DNA from: Neolentinus lepideus HHB14362 ss-1
Lineage: Eukaryota; Basidiomycota; Agaricomycetes; Gloeophyllales; Gloeophyllaceae
Reading direction: 5' to 3'
Assembly (NCBI GenBank): GCA_001632425.1
Contig: KV425552.1
Span: 128,899-192,898, forward strand
Length of the DNA stretch: 64,000 nucleotides
In this document: positions 33,296 to 42,557 of the stretch, in pieces
Numbering within the stretch: the first letter of the stretch is position 1
How the letters are laid out: every line of letters starts with the position of its first letter
Notes under the pieces: generated by a model
What the model was told of the DNA's origin: nothing
Databases searched by the model: none
The model's input: the letters and a program-made list of their open reading frames with translations, nothing else
Made by a program: the position numbers and the translations under genes

Positions 33296-34515
33296 ATGCC
33301 TTCAAATGTTTCTGGTAACCGGGACAAGCAATCTTGGCACTATGTCTTGCGCTCTGGTCTTGCAGGAGGAGTTGCTGGATGCGTTGTATGCCGTCGTCAT
33401 GTTTTTATGATTTTCTCTTTAAACTGAGTGCGGGATGCAGGCGAAGACGGCGGTTGCACCTCTTGACCGCGTCAAGATCCTCTTCCAAACATCAAATCCG
33501 GACTTCCAAAAATACACAGGTGCGTAGTCCTCGTCTGACACGCACTGATGCCGAAGAGAACTGAATGAGTGGGGATGAATTGGACTATGGCTTCTAGGAT
33601 CATGGGCGGGGGCGTTCAAGGCAGCGAGCCAGATATACACAGATGGAGGAGTGCGCGGGCTACTGCAGGGACACTCTGCAACCCTTCTCCGCGTGTTTCC
33701 GTACGCGGCCATCAAGTTCATGGCCTACGACAAGGTCCATTATGTGAGTCTGCGTTCAAGGACCTATGAAGAACTACTCACATCTCTCCAAGATGTTAAT
33801 GCCGACTAGAGAGCAAGAAACTAACTTCCGTCGATTCACAGCAGGATCGCTATCAGGCGGGTTTCTTCAGTAGACACTTCCATTTAATGGAATCTGACTA
33901 CGCGCTCATCCAGGAATGATATCCGTGCTATTCACCTACCCCCTCGAGGTCATCCGCGTCCGCATGGCCTTTCAAACCAACACATCATCCACCACCTCCT
34001 CCCTACGCCCCTCCGTCATCCAAGCCATCCACCAAATCTCCTCCGAGGGCGCGATGCGCCCCTCCACGACTGCGACCACCAAAACCCTCTTCACCGCCTT
34101 CCCCGTCCTCAAATTCTACCGCGGCTTCACCGTCACCCTCATCGGCATGGTCCCATACGCCGGCACCTCCTTCCTCACCTGGGGCTTCCTCCGCACGCGC
34201 TTCCTCCCGCCCCCCAGGCCAGGCGAGAAGAGGCCTGCGACGCCGCTCGCCGACCTCGCCATCGGCGGTCTCTCGGGCATGATCGCGCAGACAGTGTCGT
34301 ACCCGTTCGAGATCGTCCGGCGGCGCATGCAGGTGGGCGGGATTATGCGGCCGGATAGGTGGCTGAGGTGGGGCGAGACGGTCAAGGCGATATACAAGTC
34401 CGGCGGGTGGAAGGGGTTCTATGTCGGATTGACGATTGGGTACCTGAAGGTGGTCCCGATGACAGCTATCAGCTACGCGGTGTGGGAGGCGGGGAAGAGG
34501 GTGCTGAAGGTATGA
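33296..34515 (+). CDS. Mitochondrial carrier, Leu5/SLC25A16-like
   Basis: Five exons (33296-33385, 33441-33519, 33598-33743, 33793-33856, 33914-34515) give 326 residues. Three carrier repeats are visible. The signatures are [10 protein letters not shown] in repeat 1, [10 protein letters not shown] in repeat 2 and [11 protein letters not shown] in repeat 3, each a P-x-[DE]-x2-[KR] element. The chain also has [21 protein letters not shown] and [10 protein letters not shown], which resemble the Leu5/Graves-disease carrier subgroup thought to move coenzyme A or its precursor into mitochondria. Inner mitochondrial membrane, six helices. The intron after SLSG can only be kept in frame with a GCGGGT donor. 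The last exon has markedly higher GC content than the first four. Confidence 0.85.
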
Positions 34516-34849
34516 GTGGGATCTTCATCGCATAGCATGTATATTATCATCCATCATACTTTTGTTAATTATAATGATAAAGCTGTAATGCACAGTCCAT
34601 CGAGAACGCAATCATCACCGAGCAAATCTCGATGAAACCTCGACTTCATTGCAAATGACAGCAATTCGAACTAGAGTGGACAGCTACAACGCAGCATACT
34701 TGACGATTCCATGCACAACCAAAACCAAATGCAAGGTGGGTGACTACAGTAATATGTTACCAAAGATCTAATTGTAACTTTTTAGAATCCCGACTGGGAG
34801 GCTAGCCTATGTTTTTGCACAACGAAACCAACACCACCACCGCACCGAT
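34516..34849. other. Convergent intergenic spacer
   Basis: 334 bp lie between the 3' ends of the carrier gene (plus) and xylulokinase (minus). It is AT-rich and presumably holds both terminators; nothing specific is seen. Confidence 0.5.
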
Positions 34850-37466
34850 TCAAACAAGCCCCTTCATCAGCATCCCCTCCAATCTACAATACTCGGGCAC
34901 AAGACTCGCATACGCCATAAACGCATCCACATCCGCCTCCGCCACGCGCCCCAGGCCCAGCTGTAGCTCCCCCTCGCCCGTTGAAGGCAGCGCCGTCACC
35001 GGCACCAAGCTCGTCGTACCCGCAGGCGTCGCCCCATTCGGATCTGGTGTCGTAAACGCCGTCGACGGCGCCGCCCCCGACACCGACGCCGACCCAGAAA
35101 AGTTCGTCGAACTCGTTAGTGTCCGCATCCGCTCTTCGTGCCCCACCAGCAACACCTCGTCCTCGTCCTCCTCCACCACCACTGACGCACCAAGCCCCGA
35201 TGCCCGCCCCGGCCCGTACCCGCTCGCCGCCACCGCCACGCTGCTCGGTACCCCCACCGCGTTCGTCCTTGCCGCCGCGCCCCCATTTGCCGCCCACCGC
35301 TTCAATAGCAGCCTCCGTATCTCCTCCTCGTACCCGCGCGCACCACGCCCCCACGCCCACCGCGCGATGTATGCTCCGCCGAGCGCCGCGCGGCTCGGGA
35401 ACCCCCCCGCGGGCGCGTTACGGTGTGGGCTCGCCTGCGCGCTGTCGATCTGCGTCGCGGGCATGCACACTGGCGCGTTGAACACGTCGCCCACGACGTT
35501 TGCGATGCTCGGAAAGTTCGCCGCCGCGCCCGTCGCGATCACGCGTGCGGGCAGCGGTGCGGGGTCGTATGGATCAAATGACACACCGAGGCTCGCGGAG
35601 AGGGGCGGTGGCTGCGGCTGCGTGCCGAGGACGCCCGTCGCGAGCATGCGCGACCACCGCACGCGGAAGGATAGAATTTGCGATTCGATGAGGCACCGCG
35701 GGTTCGCGCGCAGGTCGCGAAATTCATTCACCTTGACACCCGTCTCGAACCGAAAGATGCCCTTGACGTGCGAGAACGGACAGCTATCGGCTTGCAGGAG
35801 CCAAAAGCTGAACAGTTTGTCGTCAAGTCTGAGAGCGAGAGATCCTTAGCAAGGAATGATGGCTGAGTCAATGATATCGTACCCTATTGATCCACCGGGC
35901 GGGACAATGGCCACCAAGCGGTCAAACGCACTCCAGCTCTTGGTATACATGTCTCGTACAAGAGCCCGGGGTACATCGGCATTTCTACAAGTTCCCTGTT
36001 AATGTAGCCAGGATAAAGTCTGGACACCACTCACCGATTCGTTAACGTGACAACATACTTTTTCTTCTCGTTGGGGTCTTGCGCAGGATGGGGGTAGAGG
36101 TTGTACAATCTCGTGGGTATATAATGTTGGGCTGTGGTCATCAACATGTCCATGGGCCCAAAAGCAAGAACAGCGTCCGTCGACGAGGGAGTGAGAGACA
36201 GGTATAAAGACAAGTAATCCGGTATGAACGCAGTCACAGTCGTATCTTGCCAGCAACATCAGTCTCGAATCCAGAGTAGGTAAAGGCACATACCAGCATC
36301 AAACCCATACCGCTCCACCAGATACCTCGACACAGTCCCCACACGCCGTCCACACCCCACAACATCGACCTCACCCATCCACCCCCTGATCTTCCTCCCG
36401 TCCTCGCGACTCCCGCCGACGATATCCAGCACGCCATCGTCCCAGTCGCCCTTACCGTGTAGCCACATACCCGTCGCGCATGCCTCAGCCTCGCTTATCG
36501 GCACCCACTGCGCGCAGACCAAGCTCGCGAGGAACGCGGACGCGACCTGCACGCGCCCGGTGCTACCCCATATTTCCGGGGCGGCCTCGCGGACCCTGAG
36601 AAGCTGGGCGGCGATGAGTGCGGGTGACGCGCAGATGCCGACGCGGGCAGCCATATGGTCAGGGCCACCAAGGGCGGCCTCGAGGGCGAGAGCATGAGTG
36701 TGAGCGGAGGTGTCCTGGGCGACCGGGGTGTTTGGGAGGGAGAAAGTCTGTGCAGTGATCTGGGAGTAGAGGGGGAGGCGGGGGTCAAGGGCAGGGAAGG
36801 AGGGGATGGGACTTGATTTCCACCATATGAGGGCGTGCTTGGGAATGAGTTAGTATAGCTGGGTGTATGGATAGGGCGTGGATAGGGTATGGATAGGACA
36901 TGGATAGGGTATAAATAGGGCATGGAATTGGTGTGAATAGGGTGTGGATAGGGCATGGATAGAGCACGGATAGGGTATGAACAGGGCATGAACAGGGTAT
37001 GGATAGGGTATGGATGTTCAACTCACCTGAGCACTACCTCCAAGAGCCCTGATCCGAGAGAGGTCATAGTTATTATGCAGCTTTTCGAGGAGAAAGTCTG
37101 TGGCCAAAAGAGGCAAGCGATCGGAAACAGATCGGGCGTCCCAAAATGGTCGTAAGCGCAGCGCCAGGAAACACGAAAATTTGATTCCGCACCGAGCGCC
37201 TTGACGAACATGTCCACCGGCGTCGTGTATGCCTCTCCCGGCGTTGTGAAGATGCCTCCCTGCGTCCTGGCAGCCGCCCGCTCAGACACGGCAATGGACA
37301 GCACGACGAGCACTCACTGGAACTCGGGCAGCTCCGTATCAAAATCCACGCACTCGACCCCGACCAGCTCCAAATTCTCGTCCACGAGTGATGCACGCAG
37401 CTGGTCCGTCGCGAGCTCCAGTCCAAGGAACAGCGACGCCCCGCTTTTCGACGCGGCCGGCGGCAT
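34850..37466 (-). CDS. D-xylulose kinase (FGGY family)
   Basis: Seven exons (37466-37318, 37266-37193, 37097-37027, 36837-36294, 36245-36035, 35984-35883, 35828-34850) give 709 residues. The enzyme phosphorylates D-xylulose to xylulose 5-phosphate, linking xylose and arabinose use to the pentose phosphate pathway in the cytosol. Family features are LFLGLELATDQLRA at the N-terminus, RIRALGGSAQHALIWW, GSTGRVQVASAFLASLVCAQW, the SRYLVERYGFD segment, FGPMDMLM and the C-terminal VIATGAAANFPSIANVVGDVF. The fungal enzymes I recall are nearer 560-600 residues. The extra length here is a low-complexity Ala/Gly/Ser/acidic insertion of about 110 residues near the C-terminus, encoded by unusually GC-rich DNA. 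Intron 3 carries a tandem repeat. Confidence 0.9.
36852..37018. repeat. Minisatellite inside an intron of xylulokinase
   Basis: About a dozen imperfect copies of a unit of roughly 11-13 bp (consensus TATGGATAGGG) fill most of the intron between exons 3 and 4, which is 189 nt instead of the usual 50-60. The intron keeps a GTGAGT donor and a CCCAAG acceptor. Confidence 0.85.
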
Positions 37467-38717
37467 TTTCTCGTCCTAGCAGCTCGTCACTGAGGGTATA
37501 ATATGGACACGTCGCTCGTAGTGAATCGTGATCGCAGCCGCAGCCGCCAGCAAGCCTCCAGACACAGAATATCAAGCACGAGAAAGAGCTGTTGAAGCAG
37601 AAGAGAGCTGAGGTAGGCGTTCTCAGGCTGTGGTGGTCTCCAGGCGCGTCCATCATCCATCGCTGCACCGTTTACGTACCTTTGGTCATCTCTTCTCGGC
37701 CTCGTGTAGCACGTTCCCACGCACATTAGCCCTGACTTTGGACCTCTGGTTGCCCGAATCGACTGCGATGCGCGATATGACCCTGTAGACCCTGGATCAC
37801 TGCAAGGATGAGGCGAGTAACCTGTGTACTTTTGATGAATATCATAGGCACCGTAAGTAACAGAGTCGACAGTCGACGGACCACAGGAGACAGCAGTAGG
37901 AGATAGATGGAAGAGCAAGTGGTCACACGAAGCTTTGAAAACCAGCAAAGAGGATGGACAGACATCTCAAGTGGTGAAGAGGAGGAGCGAGATGACCATG
38001 GTGGGTGGGTAAAGAAACGAGAGGCGCGGACGAGAGGTCGCCCCATTATATAGGAACAAGTGCCCGGCCACTGCACAAATGCGGACCTTTGCCTTCCTAA
38101 AGCGGAGATTTTTGTCTAATTTGGAAGAAATTGGATGGTAAGTTACCGGGGGGTAAATAATTCATAAATTACTGTAAGATATTGTTTGTGGGTGCACAAT
38201 GACAGCCATTGTGTCAATATCCACGATAATCTGATTACATTGTTCATGAACTATCAGCGACACTGATGACCATGCCGGCAATACCGAACTCACTGTCGCA
38301 GACAGTGACAAGACAGATGGTGAAGATCATAATTGGTTCGATGAGCCTGCGACCGAGGCCGGTAAGCACATCACAGTTATCAGTAAGTGATTGACCTGGG
38401 CTGTTTTACCCGAATGCTAATTTGCATGACATTGCTCCTGAACAGACTTGTATATCGTGGTTATGTTCATCTCACTCGCTGACAAGACCACACTTCATGA
38501 AATTCCAAGATCAGTGTGAGCCTCCCCAGACGGAGCTGCGGCTGCACAGAACGGCGCACCGACTCTCGAGCTGAAGGCCGATACCAATTGGAGTTTCAAA
38601 GTAAGGGTGATCCGCAATTAAATATTCCAAACCAAGCTCGGATCGGGCATTGACACTAAATCAAGGCCTTTACATGCCATTCGACGGGGCTCGTCATATC
38701 ACGCACGTAGCCCATCA
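37467..38717. other. Intergenic with uncertain ORF
   Basis: Contains the xylulokinase promoter and an uncertain minus-strand frame at 37487-37948, preceded by a TATA-like TATATAA near 38045. From about 38080 the DNA is AT-rich and featureless up to the transposon end at 38718. Confidence 0.4.
37487..37948 (-). CDS. Uncharacterised ORF of about 150 residues
   Basis: A long open frame follows a TATATAA element and a start context CCACCATGG whose own frame stops after ten codons (MVISLLLFTT). The open frame continues in the same phase beyond that stop. It has several Cys residues and a hydrophobic C-terminus. It could be a gene with an unrecognised intron, a decayed secreted-protein gene, or chance. 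It overlaps the likely promoter of xylulokinase. Confidence 0.2.
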   Translation of the reverse strand: MLVFKASCDHLLFHLSPTAVSCGPSTVDSVTYGAYDIHQKYTGYSPHPCSDPGSTGSYRASQSIRATRGPKSGLMCVGTCYTRPRRDDQRYVNGAAMDDGRAWRPPQPENAYLSSLLLQQLFLVLDILCLEACWRLRLRSRFTTSDVSILYPQ

Positions 38718-38738
38718 CACTGTGGGAAGTAAAGTCAC

Positions 38739-38970
38739 TTGAGTCGAGTGCTTTGGGCACTTGTCACTTCGAAGAAGTGCCTAAGGCACTGAACTGGACG
38801 GCACGTGTATTAAGTGCCTTCTGGAAAAGCGTCCAAGGCACTACTACTGAGTGTCTTTTCTGTCCCACCGGCGGCCCATCATAACAAGTGTCTTGGGCAC
38901 TTTCCGAAACAGCGCCTTGGACACTATTTCTCGGGCACTTCTTTTGAGTGTCCAGGACATTTTTATTGAG
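38739..38970. repeat. Left subterminal palindromic repeats
   Basis: At least five imperfect copies of AAGTGCCTNRGGCACTT occur here, for example AGTGCTTTGGGCACTT, AAGTGCCTAAGGCACT and AAGTGTCTTGGGCACTT. Each is close to a perfect palindrome. The same family recurs at the other end of the element. Confidence 0.85.
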
Positions 38971-39084
38971 TGAAATATACATTAGTTACAGTAACAGTAA
39001 TACGCAGTTGTAACAAGCAGTCAGCATCCGCGGCACCCTTACAATGGAGTTTCGAGTGAAGGGAAAGACTCAAGCTGTAAAAGG

Positions 39085-39156
39085 TTGTACTGGCTCGGGC
39101 CCTTCATCGGCTCCCTGCTCGGCGCCGGTATCTACACCATCCTCAAACAGCGAGCT
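39085..39156 (+). pseudogene. Aquaporin C-terminal fragment (inverted piece)
   Basis: The plus strand encodes YWLGPFIGSLLGAGIYTIL, which is the last transmembrane region of fungal aquaporins. The rest of the aquaporin lies next to it on the opposite strand. It is part of a rearranged, non-functional copy inside the transposon. Confidence 0.7.
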
Positions 39157-39229
39157 CGCGCCCGCATCGCTGTCGTAATCTCACTCAACACTGATTCCAG
39201 CGCTGATCCTGTACCGTCTCGTGCGCAAA

Positions 39230-39716
39230 TTACTGGGTGGTCACGTCAATGAAAGGGATCAGATGGGAGGAGGCGTTGCTCACGATCCATTGGTCTGTGT
39301 ATTGGAAACCTGTGACAGCGGCGGGGACAAGGGAGGGCGCGGTGTTTGTCCCCGCTCCCGCTCTCTCAGCGTCAACAAGTACCCATTTCGCGGACAGCGG
39401 GCCAAGGATCAGCACCAACACGAGACCGCGATCCCGCCCGCCAACTGCGCGAAGCAGTACAGCACGAAGCATACCGGGGAGATCACACTGACGAGCAGCG
39501 GCGCTAGGCTCACGTTGGAGTTGACCAGGCCGCCTAGGATGCAGTAGAAGAGCCATGCGGTGACGGTTAGGCTAAAGCCCATGCACAGGGCGATGTACAG
39601 GACATGTTCGACGTTCGAGGAAGTCTCGCCCGTGGGGGCCTAGATGCCGCCGAACCCGAGGAGGAAGAAGGTGGTCCCAATGAACTCGATGAAGGCGGCG
39701 GAGCAACCTTCACGGA
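39230..39716 (-). pseudogene. Aquaporin fragment with in-frame stop
   Basis: The minus strand encodes FIEFIGTTFFLLGFGGI, then a TAG, then LYIALCMGFSLTVTAWLFY, and CILGGLVNSNVSLAPLLV. This matches the first half of a fungal major intrinsic protein. The first NPA box is degraded to NSN. The frame is lost about 25 residues after CFAQLAGGIAVS. The C-terminal end of the protein lies nearby in inverted orientation (39085-39156). It is clearly a dead copy. Confidence 0.75.
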
Positions 39717-40189
39717 TGGCGGATGGTGGCGAGCAGAGGGTAGGACGACATTGCAGATGAGCGGGGGGTGGTTGGGACTTGGTACTCAGTACTCAAGTTA
39801 TCGGGCTGGGCGTCGCTGGGTTGGGCGGTTCTGTGAGCAGCTCGCGGCCCCTCAGTGACGTCCTCGCGCGGGTATCCCGGTCAGTCTGACATGAGATCCA
39901 TAAGAACCACGCCATATACAGTTAGGAAGCTACACGTTGACTAGGCCAGCGCCATGGCAAGCTGGTTGTATGATGTATCCTGGTTCATGCGATTTATTAA
40001 TAATAGATGTGATAATGTTATGTATATGCTTACCATTCGTAGATCCAAGGAGCCTTCATCGCCGTTACATTCTCGAGCACGTTTCTCGCCAATGACAATA
40101 AGCTCAGCCTGGTGGAAGGATCATTAATGGGAAGTGCTGCATCACAATATTTTTCGTGACTGCGGTGGTCACAAATATCACGTGATTAT

Positions 40190-40339
40190 NNNNNNNNNNN
40201 NNNNNNNNNNNNNNNNNNNNNNNNNNNNNNNNNNNNNNNNNNNNNNNNNNNNNNNNNNNNNNNNNNNNNNNNNNNNNNNNNNNNNNNNNNNNNNNNNNNN
40301 NNNNNNNNNNNNNNNNNNNNNNNNNNNNNNNNNNNNNNN
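40190..40339. other. Assembly gap (150 N)
   Basis: A run of undetermined bases inside the transposon. Confidence 1.
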
Positions 40340-41003
40340 TTTTATTGATGCACTCCTTTGAGGCTTGACAAGTGGTGAGGAGTAGAATTGGGTATGATAA
40401 GAGTACTGGAGTCACGAACTAGGCGCATATATGCACCAAGAAGGCCGGCGGTGAGTTTCACATCTCTGGGAGTCGCATACCCGACCCAACCTGTCAACGC
40501 GGGTTTGAGCCCGGATCCAAGCTATACTCATGCCATTCCGTAGCGATTGTTCTCCTGCTTCTTCCAGTGCCCTCATCTTGCTGTACCTTGCCCGTGTATG
40601 GGAGAGCTCGGAGTAAGAGCAGTATTCAGTTGATGAAGGTGTGCTTACGCTTACAGCATATCCTCACCTTTGTTTTTGTTTTGTTCTCAATTTTGTGTTT
40701 TATTATCCTGTTCATGATTTTGTCTGCATATATGCGTCGGAAAATGACAGGAGCTCGAGTGCAGGGACAAAATGATGGTCAGGTTGGTGGTTTTCAGTTC
40801 CAGTGAAATCGCCATGGTCACTAAAATGCAGCATTCCGGCTAGAGCAACTGTCCTTTTATCTGCGGTCCGGTCGTCTCTTGGACTCGGTTTGGGTTCATC
40901 CAAGTGAGTCTTGCTTAGCCGCGATTGTTAACGGACTTGAAATTTGATGTGAACATGACGTGTTGGCCATGAGACTGCCTCTAGATCTTACTCAAGGAAA
41001 ACC

Positions 41004-41292
41004 CGGAACTGAAGATCCTACCGCTTCGCATCCTCCCGCGCGCCTAGACGCTGCTGTCACGGTTCACAACACCTCGCATTCCCATCCTCGGTGCAGGGGT
41101 CTGATGACCGCCATTATCTCACGACGTGGGCGCGAAGATCAACCGCCGCAACCCGTGTTGCTGCAACAAATCCGAAACTGAAGATCCCCGATCTTCGCAT
41201 CCTCCTGCACGCTCCGTCGCTGCTTGCATTCCCGACCTCTGTGCATCGGCCTGGTGACCGCAGCCGTCTTAAGGCGTGAGCGCGAAGAGCCC
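41004..41292. repeat. Diverged tandem duplication, two units of about 120-135 bp
   Basis: The unit at about 41004-41140 and the unit at about 41172-41292 share ordered blocks: ACTGAAGATC, TTCGCATCCTCC, TTGCATTCCC-like, CATC/GGTCTG-TGACCGC and GCGAAGA. It lies inside the transposon and no coding sense is seen. Confidence 0.6.
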
Positions 41293-41424
41293 GTAGCGGG
41301 CCCATCGACGGCCAGGTTCCGCATCGTCCTGGCTGGCCCTGCGGTTTATAGCTATACAACGTCCGGTAGAGAGGCAAAGACACAACCAAAAGTGCGTCGG
41401 CGTACGGAAGGAGAGCTTAGAGAT

Positions 41425-41670
41425 CTAACGTTGTCTGCTTTGAGAGTGGCCCGTGGGGTCTAACTGGACCTTGAGCATGAGGGGGATGACGTGGGTCTTC
41501 TGGATCTCGAGCCCCTTCTTGCCAAAGGACCGACTGGACTCGAAGTTCCAGCAGTCATTGCAGCGCAGCCAGTTGGCGAGGTGGAGTATGTACTCGGCCT
41601 CAACTTCCCCGTCGAAGGAGGGCACGCGCATGAGCCCGTCGAGGAACTGTGTGCGGCGCAGTTAAGAGAT
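41425..41670 (-). pseudogene. Fragment of an unidentified gene
   Basis: The minus strand encodes FLDGLMRVPSFDGEVEAEY, then a Leu/Trp-rich stretch and GLEIQKTHVIPLMLKVQLD, before the frame ends. The composition looks like real protein rather than chance. It has no start codon or splice context and sits between other gene pieces in the transposon. I do not recognise the family. Confidence 0.35.
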
Positions 41671-41757
41671 TGAACTAGAAAAGGCATCCCTTCGGTTGCA
41701 AAGGAGTAAGTGAGCTCCTCCACCCAATTCCCTACCTTTCCTAACGAATCAACGACT

Positions 41758-42120
41758 AGGTTATGGGAATTCATCATCAAGACCGCCTTCCCGGCCTCGC
41801 AGAAGCACCTCGTTGATGTATTCACAGACTACACCAAGTTAGTTGTCGTTCAGGCCGAGGACCGCGACAACGACACGATCCGGACGATCAACAGCTACCT
41901 GAAGATATGGCAGGAGAACATCGGCACATGTCCTCGGCGAGCTCCACATCAACCCTCCCGATGAGGTGTTCTACCACCCCGTCGTCAAGGTGCTTGAGCA
42001 CCACATCGCGGACCTCATCATTACGTGAGTACAACTATTCGATAAAACCTTGGGGGTCTTGATTTAATGCTGTATCCATTCCCGGGACATCGCATCTTAC
42101 AACAGAGAGCAAGTCGGGGT
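41758..42120 (+). pseudogene. Sesquiterpene synthase fragment
   Basis: The plus strand encodes VVVQAEDRDNDTIRTINSYL, WQENIG, then after a 1-nt frame shift LGELHINPPDEVFYHPVVK, LEHHIADLIIT and, past an intron with GTGAGT donor, RDIASYNREQV. This is the middle of a basidiomycete sesquiterpene cyclase. The last motif corresponds to the metal-binding NSE triad N-D-x2-S-x3-E, with Asn replaced. The Asp-rich motif and both ends of the enzyme are missing. It is a dead fragment inside the transposon. Confidence 0.7.
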
Positions 42121-42317
42121 GTCATGCTTGGAGATAGCCCTGTGGGGGTATCATGTTGAGGGCACTGACAGCAGAGGTAGGGCCTTAATCAGTTAATATC
42201 GATGTACTTCAGTAGATGTGATAATAATAATATATTATTACTATTTAAAATGGGTGACAGGTCGAGTGTACATATAGACGACTAGCTTCGAGCGCCAGGG
42301 GCAGTCCCGAGGGGGTA

Positions 42318-42535
42318 CCTATACCACTAAATAGAAGTGCCCGAGGCACTACCCACTCAATGCAAGTGCCTCGGGCACTAAAGTACAATGGGAGAAATGT
42401 CCCACTCAGTGCCTTAGGCACTTAAGAAAGCAGTGCTCAAGGCACTTCCGACAAGTGTCGCAAGACGAGGCATAGCACTCAATGTTAGTGCCTTGGGCAC
42501 TTGCTGAGAAGTGGCTTTGGCACTCCGCACAAGTG
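42318..42535. repeat. Right subterminal palindromic repeats
   Basis: Six or more copies of the same AAGTGCCTNRGGCACTT palindrome occur, for example AAGTGCCCGAGGCACT, AAGTGCCTCGGGCACT and AGTGCCTTGGGCACTT. They mirror the left cluster at 38739-38970. Confidence 0.85.
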
Positions 42536-42557
42536 GGTCTACTTCCCGCAGTGATCA

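Larger units (their letters stand above)
38718..42553. mobile_element. Non-autonomous CACTA-like DNA transposon carrying gene fragments
   Basis: The left end reads CACTGTGGGAAGTAAAGTCA and the right end, reversed, CACTGCGGGAAGTAGACCCA, matching at 16 of 20 bases. Both sides are flanked by ATCA (38714-38717 and 42554-42557). Just inside each end lies a cluster of palindromic AAGTGCC..GGCACTT repeats. Terminal CACTG ends and dense subterminal repeats are typical of CACTA/EnSpm elements, although those usually make 3-bp target duplications. The interior has no transposase. It holds pieces of an aquaporin and a sesquiterpene synthase, a tandem duplication, an unknown gene fragment and a 150-N gap. 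Confidence 0.75.

Noticed and set aside
34884..35481. Gly-, Pro- and Arg-rich overlapping ORFs in the GC-rich stretch
   Set aside because: They are alternative frames of the xylulokinase C-terminal exon, open only because GC-rich DNA has few stops.
36495..37021. Repetitive minus-strand reading frames of YP-I/H-type residues
   Set aside because: They arise from the intronic minisatellite at 36852-37018 and are not protein.
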